A stretch of 64,000 nt of DNA from Salticus scenicus (taxonomy: Eukaryota; Arthropoda; Arachnida; Araneae; Salticidae): the NCBI GenBank assembly GCA_963930645.1, contig OZ005652.1:269120006-269184005 (forward strand). Reading direction: 5' to 3'. Under the pieces are notes generated by a model. The model did no database searches, was not told the origin of the DNA, and worked only from the letters and a program-made list of their open reading frames with translations. The translations under genes and the position numbers were made by a program. Shown piece by piece: positions 1 through 10,949 of the stretch (positions within the stretch are counted from its first letter, which is position 1; every line of letters starts with the position of its first letter).

Positions 1-1219
1 CTATGAAATAGAAACAAAGATAAAATTCCTCTTACGAAAAGTATTTGGCTTCGCCTTCGGGTTAAGCTTGTCTTGTTGACTCTCCATCATTTTTTTTACC
101 GGTCTTGTCTGCGTTCCAATAAATTTCTACTAATAATTGGTATACGTATATTGCTGTTGATCTTCTAGAGATGACTTATTATTCTAACCACTAATACCAG
201 CTTAACACAGGGGCACAACAGTGAGAGCCCCTGCAGGACCAAAAAAAGCGTCTTCCTTTTAAACCACCTTCCAACAATCCTTTCTATCCGCGTCCTCTCT
301 CATCTCAGCGTCACCTTCTAAGCGTCTCCTCATTTCCCGCTTTCCTTCTCTGCCAGGACGGAAGAGAAACTTCCCCTGAAAAAGCCTGGCTTATTCAACC
401 GATACGCCGCCGTACTTCGTAATGTGTTTGGAATTACTTTTTCTCCCGACAACCAACAGCCCGATGTCCGCTAGACACAACCTTGAGAGCTTAGGTCACA
501 TTCCCTCACGTATACGAGATAACAGGGGTTTTAGCCAAAACATCTCGTAAGGGAAAGAGTATTTAAAAAAATAGCTTTTTATCCTATTATTTTTTCGCAT
601 GACGGAGTGATTTTCTTTCTCTTTTCTTCTGGATTTATTTATTTATTTTTCTTTTCTTTTCAAAGTCAAAATAATTCTTTTACGGTCTTGATAAAAACTA
701 CGTTGTTATATTATTAACTATTTTATCACACACAGTTAACCTTAACAACGAGTGTTGGGAGAAAAATTAATTCCAAACACTTTACGAAGTACGGCGGCGT
801 ATCGGTTGAATGAGCCAGTTTTTTTCAGGGGAAGTTTCTCTTCCGTCCTGGCAGCGAAGGAAGGCGGGAAATGAGGAGACGCTTAGAAGGTGACGCTGAG
901 ATGAGAGAGGACGCGGATAGAGAGGATTGTTGGAAGGTGGTTTAAAAGGAAGACGCTTTTTTGGTCCCGTAGGGGCGTGAGCCCCTGCAGGGGCTCTCAC
1001 TGTTGTGCCCCTGTGTTAAGCTGGTATCAGTGGTTAGAGTAATAAGTCATCTCTAGAAGATCAACAGCAATATACGTATACCAATTATTAGTAGAAATTT
1101 ATTGGAACGCAGACAAGACCGGTAAAAAAAATGATGGAGAGTCAACAAGTCAAGCTTAACCTGAAGGCGAAGCCAAATACCTTTAGTAAGAGAAATTTTA
1201 TCTATGTTCTATTTCATAG
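1..1219. repeat. long inverted repeat (fold-back element), arms about 460 bp
   Basis: The first ~460 bases reappear as reverse complement at about 756-1219, separated by a ~295-bp spacer. The arms are close to identical: the blocks around the CTATGAAATAG start, the CCGTACTTCG segment and the CTCTAGAGATGAC-like segment all match. The right arm carries a short extra GC-rich piece near 967-985 (a second copy of the AGCCCCTGCAGG region). The arms are much more GC-rich than their surroundings. The window starts exactly at the outer end of the left arm, so the element may continue upstream and any target-site duplication cannot be tested. An open frame on the minus strand at 782-1000 lies entirely in the arm and resembles no family I know. 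A fold-back or long-TIR transposon is the best description; a host inverted duplication is the alternative. Confidence 0.85.
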
Positions 1220-1362
1220 CAAGGAATTAAAGGAAGATTTTTGAGGTAAACCTATCTGGAATGTGGCCGTTACTTCACTTGCTTAAACGATTCTCAGCTA
1301 CAAGCCATAGAAGACGAGTGCTTCGAGCCCAAAATCTCATAGGATCACCAGTGGGACTACTG

Positions 1363-1640
1363 ACCTTTCTATCTAAGTGGAAAACGAGTAACTACTCTAG
1401 ATAATATTGAAATCGGCACACCGTATGAAGTTGACTCCTATGCCACGATTACAAGAGCCCGTTTTGAAGGCTTAATTATTGATAGATGTTGGTGTAAAGA
1501 AAAAAAAAAGGTACAGAAGTGTTACGAAAGTACTCAATTTGGAAAGTGTGCTAGCTGGCCACCAGCTCTCCACTGGAGTTTCCTATTTACAAGAAATCAA
1601 GGTATTAATTTTTATTTCCTCCTTAATTTTTATATTTGAT
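1363..1640 (+). pseudogene. Hsp70-like fossil fragment
   Basis: An open frame without a start Met runs from about 1363 to a TGA near 1640. Its first part reads KRVTTLDNIEIG, then an 11-residue stretch, then ITRARFEGL. In Hsp70 chaperones the nucleotide-binding domain has the same order: AKRTLSS..., IEID, about 12 residues, then ITRARFEEL. The spacing differs by one residue. Downstream of residue ~45 the frame no longer resembles Hsp70 and runs through an A-rich stretch, so only a short segment is left. There is no intact ATPase or substrate-binding domain, no promoter and no start. It is best read as a small decayed Hsp70-family copy next to the fold-back element; a chance match is possible because only about 35 residues align. 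Confidence 0.45.
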
Positions 1641-2525
1641 GTTATTAGTATTTAATAAAAAAAAAAAAAAAAAAAAAAAAGATCAAAGTATAATTTTATA
1701 AAGTGACTGTAAATTCTGGTTTTACAAAACTATTGTGATGAACTTACAACCAAAGAGACAATTAGGGTTCAAATTAACACTCTTTTTCTTCGTTTGAAAG
1801 CAAAAGTAGTTGTCTGCAAAAATAAAAACTGAAATGTAACTTGTGTGAAATTCAGTAGATTGTTTTAGGTAGTAAAGATTAATTTATAGACTAAAGTAAA
1901 AGAAAGGAAATAAAGGATTGAGTTACTGTGTAATTTGAAGTGTGAATAAAGTGGATTCAATGTTTATTTCTGTTGTTTTCTCTGAAAGAATGTACAACTT
2001 TTATGGTAAAGAATTGAATTGTGGAATTATCTTTTATTATGAAATTATTTAGAGATTACATTTGAGTGCTTAGTATGTGAGCTGCTGTTTGTGAGAAAAT
2101 GTTTGATCTCACATACCTGTTTTGTTGAAATTTATGTTTTCATTAGTAGGTAAATAATTCAAGTGATGTGGTTTAAAGTAACTATTTACTTAGAGAAGTT
2201 TATTTAAATTAACAAACAGCACCTCACAACATGTTGTTATTTGAAAAATGAATAATTCCGTATATTTTTATTCAGTAATTGACTCACAGTTTAGCTCACA
2301 GTTGTTCAGTGTGGTTTAATTCTTTAGTTAACAATTTTTTAATTATTAGATAATTTGGGATGCTATTAATGATATGAAAAATAGTAAGAAAGTAAATTGT
2401 AGAAAATTTTTTATGAGAAAAGCATTTAAATTGCGTTAATAACTAATTTTGCGAATTGTTCGAATGAACAACTGTGACCACTTAAATTCTTTTTTTCTTT
2501 ATTATCATTTGGTTGGAAACTAGTT

Positions 2526-2559
2526 TATTTTTTATCTGACAGCTGTCAGATAAAAAATA
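2526..2559. repeat. 34-nt perfect palindrome
   Basis: Centred between 2542 and 2543 on CTGACAGCTGTCAG and extended by A6/T6 flanks, with no mismatch over 17 bp per arm and no loop. It could extrude as a cruciform or be the footprint of a dimeric-site protein; nothing nearby assigns it a role. Confidence 0.9.
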
Positions 2560-5500
2560 TATTTATATGTTTTATTGTTGAGGGCAAGTTTAGTAGGCTG
2601 TGGTGAGGGGAAGTATTTGTCTAGAAAGAAAAGAATGTGAGGCTAAATATAAAATGAAATTAAGAATTAGATATTTTAGTTTAAGTCAGATTATTTGATA
2701 AAATAAGTATTGTTTATATTGTGAGTGAAAAAGTTAAAGTCACCCTTTCTCACCACAGGCTACATTTCTATTTTTTTTTTTTTTTTATGGGGGGGGGGGG
2801 GAGGTAAATTGCCCAGGATATATTTTTTTTTAGTTTATTATTATGTTTGTGGTACTTATGAGAGTCTCTGTCTATGCTTAATGATTTAGGTAAGGTTTAA
2901 TGAGGGGTTAATGATAAACAGAGGCTGTCATATACCATGATGTAGACAAATTACTTTCATACATAGTATATTAATGACAGAGCAGCTCCAAAGCATTCTA
3001 GTGTGCAATTTATTGCACAAACTTTGGCTAATTTTTGGGAACCTGGGATATTTTGCATGATAACACAACGCGTTTTAAAGCAATGTTCTAAATTAGATAG
3101 TAAAAGGAAAATTTAAAAGGTAAAAGTTAATGTAAATTAAAACAAAGGTGAAAAAACAATAACTCCTCATTCTCACCACGACATTACTATGAAATTTATA
3201 AATATCCATATCTCCTAAATGCTATTAAAACAATCTCATAAAGAAGCTTTAAAATCAATGCATCATCTATAAATATATTTATTGTTCTGAAAACTGCAAC
3301 AATTTTAAGGACTACGTTCAAGATAGTTACATAGTACTATTGTGTTTTATATAAATATACTCATATATATGTCTGTGTGTGGTATGTATTCGGAAAATTT
3401 TGACCTCGTCTTTAATTTCTTAAATATTGATTTTAAGTATTAGAAATTGTATTGTTCCTTAAAATAGAATTAATTTAAAAAATATTTAATTTGTAGAATT
3501 ACAAGTTTTTACTTTTCATACTGCGCTATGAATATATATATATATATACATATCCAGTGAATAAAGATAACTTATATGTAAATAAAACTATATTTATGCA
3601 TTCTGTAAAATATATACCAAAACAATAAAAAGATGACTCAATTGATTTTCCAATTCCCCGGTATAAGTTCTTCCATCGCAATAAAGGATGTCTATAAATC
3701 TGGTTTAGAGTTGTATACAAGTTGTTACGAAAAAAATGGTAATTGAACCCTTACTTGCCGAGTAAAACTTACAAGATTCGCTTCACAATGTCACCATTCT
3801 TTCTCAACTCTGAAATGAGTAAATTCTTCGAAACTACTGTCACGGTCACTTTCAAAGTTATTTTATTGCAATGTCAAGTCATGTCAATAGTTTCACTGAT
3901 TGCAGTACAGTACAAGTGATTGTACTTCGGAAAAATGTGCATGTACGCCTGAGGCAGTTAATGGGTTAACAAAATACACTTATATTTCTTTTATTATACT
4001 TCTAATCTATTAACAACATCTTTTTTACATCATGTAATGAGGATGTGGTGAAGATGTAGCTCATTAAATTAATTTATCATGTTTTTATTAACTTCGATTC
4101 TTGTGTGTTTGTCAGGGACAAATTTTGCAATCGATTTTTAACTAACTTCCCGACTAGCTAGACATTTGAAACTTTCACATTAGCTCAGAACCCGGTGACA
4201 ACACAATTCTTCGAAGTCAGATTTTCGAATAGTTTTCTTTTAATTAATTAAAATGTGAAAATGATAAGCTCCTAAAAGCAATAAAAATAGCCATTAAAAT
4301 ATTAACTATAATTTAATTGTTGCCAAAAAAAATTTACGAGTTCATTTTCTTTCGACCTAAAACTAAATACATTTAATTAAACGTGAGCGTTAAAAAATTG
4401 TTAAAAGTTAAATTATGCATTTTGCAAAAATTGACGTCGTTATCATTTTAAAGATTTTCTACACAATGATAAAGTGCTAATGTAGTTCATGATGCAAATA
4501 TATGTTGTTCGGAAAGGATTAATATTTTATTTTTAAAACCAACTTTTTTTTTTAAATTCAAATTTCCGGTAACTCTTTAACCAATCACATTAGAACGTCC
4601 ATCTTTGGAATATCGATAATAAGAATTTTCTCGCCAAAAGTCGCCAAAAAAGTCGCCAAGGGCAAGAAGTTGTCAAATTTGGCGCCAAATCCATTACCTA
4701 CCTATTGGAGCTTTTTAATGCGTTTTAAAGAGAAGTTTAAGCTATTTAAAAACATGGTATATAATTTTTTTTTATCTTATAATTATTTTATAATTAAATC
4801 TCTTAAAACTTTTGATCTTAAACAAAAGGTGTCAGTACATATTTTTACAATTTTTTGTAATTTCTTAAGCATGTTTAAAATTATTATTGAAAACGATAGC
4901 CAGTATCAATTTATTTCGAACATACTATATACTCTTCAGCCCCAGCGTGTAATAATCTTACTATCTGAAAACGAGATTTTTATTTGACTCTAAACAAACA
5001 GAAATAAAAGTATATTAATAGCTATAATAATAATAATAATAAAACCCTTGTTTTTGAAAATACTGGCATCTTAGAATAATATATTTAATTGATAAATAAA
5101 ATTTAATAAATTATCTAATAAAACATATTTCTGTCCTTTACTTTAAATGTTGTTAGAAAAATATAATAACTTTCTTTATTTAATCCAGTTTGCTTTTAGT
5201 TTGTTTACACAAGTTAGTTAAATTTAGTTATCTTAATTAACTAAAAAATTTAGTTAATTTACATTTCGAAATTTGTGTTTACATTTTAAATAATATTTAT
5301 TAAGTAATAATGTTTTTTAAACGAATAATGAGCTGTCATAACGATGTATGATATGATTGCACATTTAGCTATTATGTGTAAAATAGCAGATTTAATTATT
5401 GTTTTAAATTGTTCTAGATTTCAAACCGACTTATTGTTTGAACTTTCATGGAAGATGGAAATAAAATAATAAAATATGTGGAAAATATACATATTTACGA

Positions 5501-6689
5501 TATATATAATAAACATTATACAAATACTTAAATTAAAACTTTTTTTCAACCACTAGAACTATTTTGTTGCATTTTTGTTCATCCAATTGCATCAATTCAA
5601 AAATCAGAATAAGTAACGCAGTGTAAATATTCGGTATATAATGCGCTTAGATGAAATGTTCGTAGTACATGTAAAGGGATTAGGTAAGTGTATACTAGTA
5701 CTATAGTGATGGTACGCAAATATGTAGTTCCCTTTAGATATCATGCGCATATTGGTTATAGGACTTCCTCAGAATATTGGAATAAATTACTCTCTGTTGC
5801 GAATACAGGAATAGCTTCTATATTCAAATCGCTAATGAAGAGGCTCACCCTATTACACATAAAAACACTTCGATCTACATTCTTTGCCAAGAAATCATGA
5901 AACATTTTAAGTGTTGAGAAAACAAAACTTTTAAGAGAAGTTATGCAAAAGTAAAACTGTACTTATATAATACGAATGTTGGATGTTAGACTAACATACT
6001 CCATAATGTATAAAAAAAAAGTTCATCACTGTAAACAAAATTTTAAAACCATCACCGTCGAATAAACACTTTATTTTATTGTATTTGCCCTCATGAAAAG
6101 AAAATATATATATTTATTTATATAATTTAAAAACCACCACTTCTACTATTTTACCAGTACGCTTCGTCTCGCTTAATAAGGATGTTGCATTACCCTTAGA
6201 AATATCTTTATAACACACGCTTATGTTATAAACTACTTATTAATTAAAATGTCTTGATGGATACTGCAATACGAAGAAAACACATTTTAAATTAAAGATT
6301 TTTAATGTTGCCAATAAAAGAATGTGGGTAATGAACGTGGGTAAGGGCGCATATAAATCAATGAGCATTTATTAGAAAGTCACGTGTAAAAATAGTGCTA
6401 TAGATGTATTGAATGTAGATCAGAGCACTGGTGAAATAATAAAAGTGAAGGTTAGCTAAAAATAAAAGAGACTAGAGATTTTACTGGGCTAGATGTTTTT
6501 AGCAAAATGTTGTTTTTAAGAAATATCATATTTTTTGTATGTTGCTTAAATAAAAATTGTATTTACTGCGTTGATATTGGAGAGTACTAAATAATAATAA
6601 TTAAAAAAAAAAAAAAAAAAAAAAAACATTAAATATGAAAGAGAATGAAATTTTCAGCGAACTGAATGTTTTCTAAAAGAATACTTTTA

Positions 6690-6690
6690 A

Positions 6691-6723
<33 letters not shown>
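6690..6723. repeat. ATT trinucleotide microsatellite
   Basis: About 11 uninterrupted ATT units, located downstream of an A24 tract in AT-rich DNA. Confidence 0.95.
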
Positions 6724-6725
<2 letters not shown>

Positions 6726-7009
6726 TACGTAATAGAAATACTACGCCAGTAGATAAATTCTTTGGAATTCAAAAACGGATATAAAAAGTAAAATTAAATA
6801 TAATTAAATAAAGATCAAATGTGGAATTCTGTAAATAAATTATAAAAAACATTCATTATAAAATATTACATTATTTTTACATTTTTACATTTTCGCACTC
6901 ATATATTTTTTCTGTTTTCGTGGAATGCATAACTTTTTTACAAATATAATTTTATGCTTTATGCACACTCAATTACATTAAGTTTTTACTTGTATTACAA
7001 ATTGAGCAT

Positions 7010-7078
7010 AGTGTAAACTTGTATGATAGCGAAGTGTAAACTTGTATGATAGCGAAGTGTAAACTTGTATGATAGCGA
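7010..7078 (+). repeat. three identical 23-bp tandem units
   Basis: The unit AGTGTAAACTTGTATGATAG plus CGA is repeated three times without change at 7010, 7033 and 7056. The last unit runs directly into the Penelope-like endonuclease remnant, so the array has replaced or interrupted the upstream part of that reading frame. Confidence 0.95.
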
Positions 7079-7297
7079 ACTCTTCATGAAGAGATTACCA
7101 AATACTCTATTGCTTCCCACTGCTGGTCTCAAGGTCATTGTTTTGATTTTTCCAAAACTAACATAATTTCATCTCCTGTCTGTTCCTCCCATTTGGATAA
7201 TCATGAAGCATTTTACATATTTAAAAATTCGAAAAATCTTGTTAATGATATTTCTTCCACTCCATTCTTCTCTGATGCTTGGAAATTACTCACGTAA
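7076..7297 (+). pseudogene. Penelope-like element, C-terminal GIY-YIG endonuclease remnant
   Basis: A 73-codon open frame with no start Met ends at a TAA at 7295. It reads ...RTLHEEITKYSIASHCW, then SQGHCFDFSKTNII, then HLDNHEAFYIFKNSKNLVND, and ends in DAWKLL. The order H-x-GH-hydrophobic-D-F, then T-x-I-I, then HEA-x-Y-I, then N is what I know from the C-terminal endonuclease of Penelope-like retroelements. The reverse transcriptase and the front of the GIY-YIG domain are missing: upstream there is only the 23-bp tandem array. A hammerhead ribozyme lies about 200 bp downstream on the same strand, as expected for the terminal repeat of such an element, which supports both calls. The copy is 5'-truncated and cannot encode a working enzyme. 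Confidence 0.75.
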
Positions 7298-7493
7298 CTT
7301 AGATTTTCGTTTAATTTTTGATATCCTTAGATTGTTATATGTTTAATCTCACTCATTTATTTATTTTCTTGTTTTCTTGTACAATTCTACTCACACCAGT
7401 AGCTATATTTACTTTCTACTTTATAAAGTTTTTCTTTTCATTTTAAAGGATTTTGTGCGTTGTCGCTTTGACTGCAGCACTCGTGCTTACTTT

Positions 7494-7547
7494 GTTCGCC
7501 TGATGAAGGGTCGTGTGTTTTTTCGACCCGAAACAATTGTTGCGAGT
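7494..7547 (+). ncRNA. hammerhead ribozyme (Penelope-like type, short stem III)
   Basis: The full catalytic core is present: CTGATGA at 7500-7506, GAA plus A15.1 at 7530-7533, and GTT as cleavage triplet with predicted cleavage after 7541. Stem II is GGGTCG (7508-7513) with CGACCC (7524-7529), six pairs, loop of ten. Stem III is only AC/GT around AATT, or the self-complementary ACAATTGT. Stem I pairs TTCGC (7495-7499) with GCGAG (7542-7546). Such minimal stem III hammerheads are reported in Penelope-like retroelements and are thought to work better as dimers. The single base A7507 between core and stem II is slightly unusual. It sits just 3' of an endonuclease remnant of the same element class. 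Activity is inferred from structure only. Confidence 0.8.
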
Positions 7548-7849
7548 TTATTGCATTTTATGGTGTTTATTCAAATCTTGTAAGTAATAACAGCCAATGA
7601 TTTGATATCTCCGATTGCCCAGATTATAAATTCGAATCCCAATTTAGAAGTGTGTGTTCGTAATGGTTTGGAATTCAGTAAGCTGTAGATACCAGTCTTA
7701 AGACGAGATGCCAGTCCTATATTGTCCAAAGTACACAAAAAACTGTGAAAAGATAGCTTTTTATTTTTATTTAAACACTGTGTAAATCTATTTGTGCAAT
7801 GCTTTAGTTACATATAGACAATATTATTATTCAAGCTTAACAATATTAG

Positions 7850-8595
7850 TACTGTTGACAGTTGATTTCGAGTATCCGTTGGCTTTTCTTATTGTCCTTA
7901 AATATGACGGACGTGGCAACAATTCTAACACTGAAATATAATTGTTTGAACATTGTTTAAATGTGGGAGACAATTTTCAACATTGTTGGACTGTTACAAC
8001 TTTATTATTGAGGTAAAACAGAAATTGACACGCACAATTTTTTTTAGTCCTGTAATAATTTTATTTATGAAAAACAAAATTTAATTAATTTTTTTTTTAC
8101 ATTATCATTCATACATTACATTTACATTATCATTATCAATTTTATATTATCATTTCATAGACATTTCCAGAGAATTCCTGCAAACATCGATGAATTAAAA
8201 CAGGTCATAACTGAAGAAATCTCGTCAATAACACCAACAATGCTGCGAAGTGTGTCAAAAACCTGGTTCAACGTGTTCATGTTTGCATTCAAGATGGTGG
8301 CGAACATTTTCAACATTATTTGTGAGGAATGATAATGTAAAAAAAAAATGAATTAAACTATGTTTTTCAAAAATAAAAGTATTACAGGAAAAAAAAAAAA
8401 AATGTTGTGCGTCCCCATTTCTGTTTTACCTCACAAATAATGTTGTAACAGTCCAATAGCGTTGATAATTGTCTCACAAACTTAAACAAGGTTCAAACAA
8501 TCATACTTCAATGTTAGAATAGTTGCCACATCCGTCAGATTTAAATGGTTATAAGAAAAACTCACGGTTACTTTTTTAAACTAATCACCCTGTAT
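7850..8595. mobile_element. non-autonomous DNA transposon with ~200-bp inverted arms
   Basis: The left arm from about 7852-8095 pairs with the right arm from about 8335-8593. For example GAGGTAAAACAGAAAT near 8011 matches ATTTCTGTTTTACCTC near 8419, and GACGGACGTGGCAAC near 7906 matches GTTGCCACATCCGTC near 8523. The outer right end reads ...AATCACCCTGTA, typical of a TA-targeting IS630/Tc1/mariner-type element, and TA borders fit both ends. The core between the arms holds a transposase C-terminus (separate entry). The arms differ at perhaps one base in seven, so the element is old. Exact ends are uncertain by a few bases. Confidence 0.7.
8171..8325 (+). pseudogene. transposase C-terminal remnant inside the long-TIR element
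   Basis: The frame at 8171 reads RIPANIDELKQVITEEISSI then TPTMLRSVSK. A single-base frameshift in the A-run near 8260 then moves to RVHVCIQDGGEHFQHYL and a TGA at 8323. The pattern ...P..I.EL...I......IT..ML..V....R...C....G.HF is the end of the IS630-related transposases that many insects and spiders carry. No catalytic DDE residues remain. This tells which family mobilised the element but it cannot move on its own. Confidence 0.6.
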
Positions 8596-9430
8596 ATTTA
8601 TAAGACTCTGTGCCCCCCCCCCCCCCCCACACACACACACAGAGAGAACACACGTGGAATAGATCATATTATATTTTTTAGTCGGCGCGATGTTTTGTCC
8701 GTCGAGAATTTTTCCAGCGATATTATGTCCGGATCCCACCTTAAAGAAAAGGAATGTCCTGCTATTTTTTTTCCATTTTTTCCTCAAATTTACTTTTAGT
8801 ACAACAACATATTTGATGCAGGAAAGATATTTAATCTATTGCAACAATATTGAAAAATACCTAACACATAATTCACAAAATAGGATTAGAAAAGAAACAT
8901 TAGTTAGCTTTTTATGGTTTATTTCATAAATACTATGTTTATATGTCAATGCATGGTATAGTTATCAGATTATAAGTTTACTCTTTTTTATCTTTGACTA
9001 TTTTTCTTACGAATTTATCCTGTTTGTACTAAATAAAATCTTAAATCTTTTTTTCCTCTATTATACTCTCATATTTCATCTCTACTAGAAATAAAATAAG
9101 CTTTGTGAATGTTTGTAATTATGTTTTTCTACAAAAATGGGTGATTTAGATATATAAAATTTTGTGCACATGTGCATAATTACAAGATTGGATCCTGTAC
9201 GAAACCTGAATTTCGAAAATCATTTTGTTTATGTGTTGTTCTGTGTTTTTTTTTTTTTTTTTTTTTAATCTGCAGAATCTGGCGTACTTATGATTAAGAT
9301 GCAAGACCATGGTCACGAATTAACAAGAACGAAATATTGTGCCGTAGGTATTAATCATTAATACTTTAGAACTGCACCTTTTAATTTTATGGTATTACCT
9401 TTAATATTCTCTGATTACGTTATCACACAA
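8596..9430. other. no recognised gene; C-run/AC microsatellite and T-run
   Basis: It contains C16 followed by (AC)n at 8613-8641 and a T-run near 9247-9266. Overlapping open frames on both strands at 8545-8929 are driven by these simple repeats and look spurious. Confidence 0.6.
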
Positions 9431-9439
9431 TGGACAAAC

Positions 9440-10295
9440 TGAAGGATAGAAAGTCTGTAAAAATTAATAATAATTCTTAACATTGGAATGTGTAAAAAGT
9501 CTTAACACAAACAGACATGCAGTTCTTTATTTCCGATATCAACCCTAAATGTATCTGAATATTTTAGTGTAGTCCTCTAATTTTAAAGAGTAATCATATC
9601 ATGTTCTACACAAAAAACAATTTTAGCATATTAAAATAAATGTCAATTTCTTTATGATTTTTGCAGTAGAATATTATTTAAATGTGATTTATAAAAAAAA
9701 TCGCCTAAAATGCAATGCACTTGCATTTGTTTGGGTTTCCCTCTGCACAAACTAATTGTACCGAAACTATTAATGTCATTTTAAATAGGAAATATTCCAT
9801 GGTGAACCTGCATACCAAATATTATTCCTAGGAAATTCTCAAAATATTTATAAACGCTGGAGGCGGGAAGATAGACCGATAGTCAGATGGACATTCTGAA
9901 AGTCACATACACTAAAACAAACCATATTCACACTTAAAAATAGTTAGAAAGTATTAAAAACTGTTAAAGTAAACGAAAATTCAGTTCCAGCGAATTTCCA
10001 ATATTAGTCCTTAATGTAACTGAATACTTTTGTATGTCCCTGTATAATTTAATGCTAATCATGCTATATTCAATAGAAAGCAGTCTTTTGTGCATATAAA
10101 TAACATATTTCAATATCCTGTACACAAGCGAGTTGTGGTATTTACTCCATTTTCATAAAGAAACATCTAATAGTGAATTTTAATAACATATATCAGTTTC
10201 AAGAAATTCCATGACTATTTCTAGGAATTAGAGCACGTACATAGAGATAAACCGAAGTCATTCACACTTTTCAACCGTGTTGGAATGGGTTGAAA
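9440..10295 (-). repeat. dispersed repeat family R1, minus-strand copy
   Basis: Read on the minus strand it starts TTCAACCCATTCCAACACGG at about 10293 and continues through TTGAAACTGATATATG, then CATATTCAC-like and TTTTTAAGTGTGAATATG modules. The same modules in the same order occur on the plus strand at 12385-13790 and 41622-43195. No coding sequence was found in it. It could be a LINE 3' region or a satellite-like element; I cannot assign a class. Confidence 0.65.
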
Positions 10296-10525
10296 AAAGA
10301 GCAACCGTTTGTTTTTTACTACCCCGTCTCTGTAATGCACGCGAGAAACTTTCAAAATCATAACTATTAAATATATAATATATACGCTAAGAGAAAAAAA
10401 AAAAAAAAAAAAGAGCCGGATATTTTATCGCTTAAAAAGTAAATTTTCGAAACGCATTTCGAAAATGGGAAGGATTGGCACAAACGATGCCTCAAAAAGT
10501 GTTAATTTTAGAATGAAAAAAAAAA

Positions 10526-10561
<36 letters not shown>

Positions 10562-10884
10562 ATATTAATGCGTGAGTAGGCAAAATAATTAAATTTTAAC
10601 GAAATATTGATGAGATGGTTTTTAATAAGACATAGTGTTTTGTCAGTATAAACTGGAAATTTGACTGTATGTTGCTCATCTAAGCGTGATGACCGCAAGT
10701 GAACAAGCAAAAGTTTAAAAAATCGATTTGTATCATGTGCATAACTTATGAAAGATTTAAAAAAGTATATAGAAAAATACTTTGATCAAAAACAGTGCGG
10801 GAACAATTAAATAAAGCTGGTTACGAACCAGAAAGTCATTATTAAGGAAAAGGATTGAAAAAAAAAAAATACTTCAGTTGACCA

Positions 10885-10929
<45 letters not shown>

Positions 10930-10949
10930 TTAATTAAACATTATCTTTT
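10296..10949. other. AT-rich stretch with two TA microsatellites and a possible transposase trace
   Basis: TA-rich microsatellites lie at 10529-10566 (behind A13) and 10890-10926. Between them, near 10793-10880, one frame reads VREQLNKAGYEPESHY and, after a frame change, LLRKRIEKKKYF. This vaguely resembles the second helix-turn-helix and linker of Tc1-like transposases (TVR..L...G......R). The match is too short and broken to call a pseudogene. Confidence 0.35.

Larger units (their letters stand above)
1641..7009. other. AT-rich intergenic DNA without recognised genes
   Basis: I see no coding signal here. The open frames (for example 4670-4987 and 5688-5900) are short, AT-driven and match no family I recognise. 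The stretch holds an A24 run at 1657-1680, a T16 then G13 pair at 2771-2801, an A24 run at 6603-6626, an ATT microsatellite at 6690-6723 and a perfect palindrome at 2526-2559 listed separately. Confidence 0.6.

Noticed and set aside
782..1000. Minus-strand open frame in the fold-back arm
   Set aside because: It lies wholly in the inverted repeat, matches no known family and is mirrored by the other arm; openness reflects GC content of the arm.
4670..4987. 105-codon plus frame
   Set aside because: AT-driven composition (F, N, I, K rich), no recognised motif and no homologous copy; treated as chance.
7600..7640. Possible tRNA B box (ATTCGAATCCC)
   Set aside because: No A box or paired stems at the right distance; too little to call a SINE or tRNA.
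8545..8929. Overlapping frames on both strands around a C-run
   Set aside because: They are produced by the C16/(AC)n repeat; both strands open at once is a sign of simple sequence.
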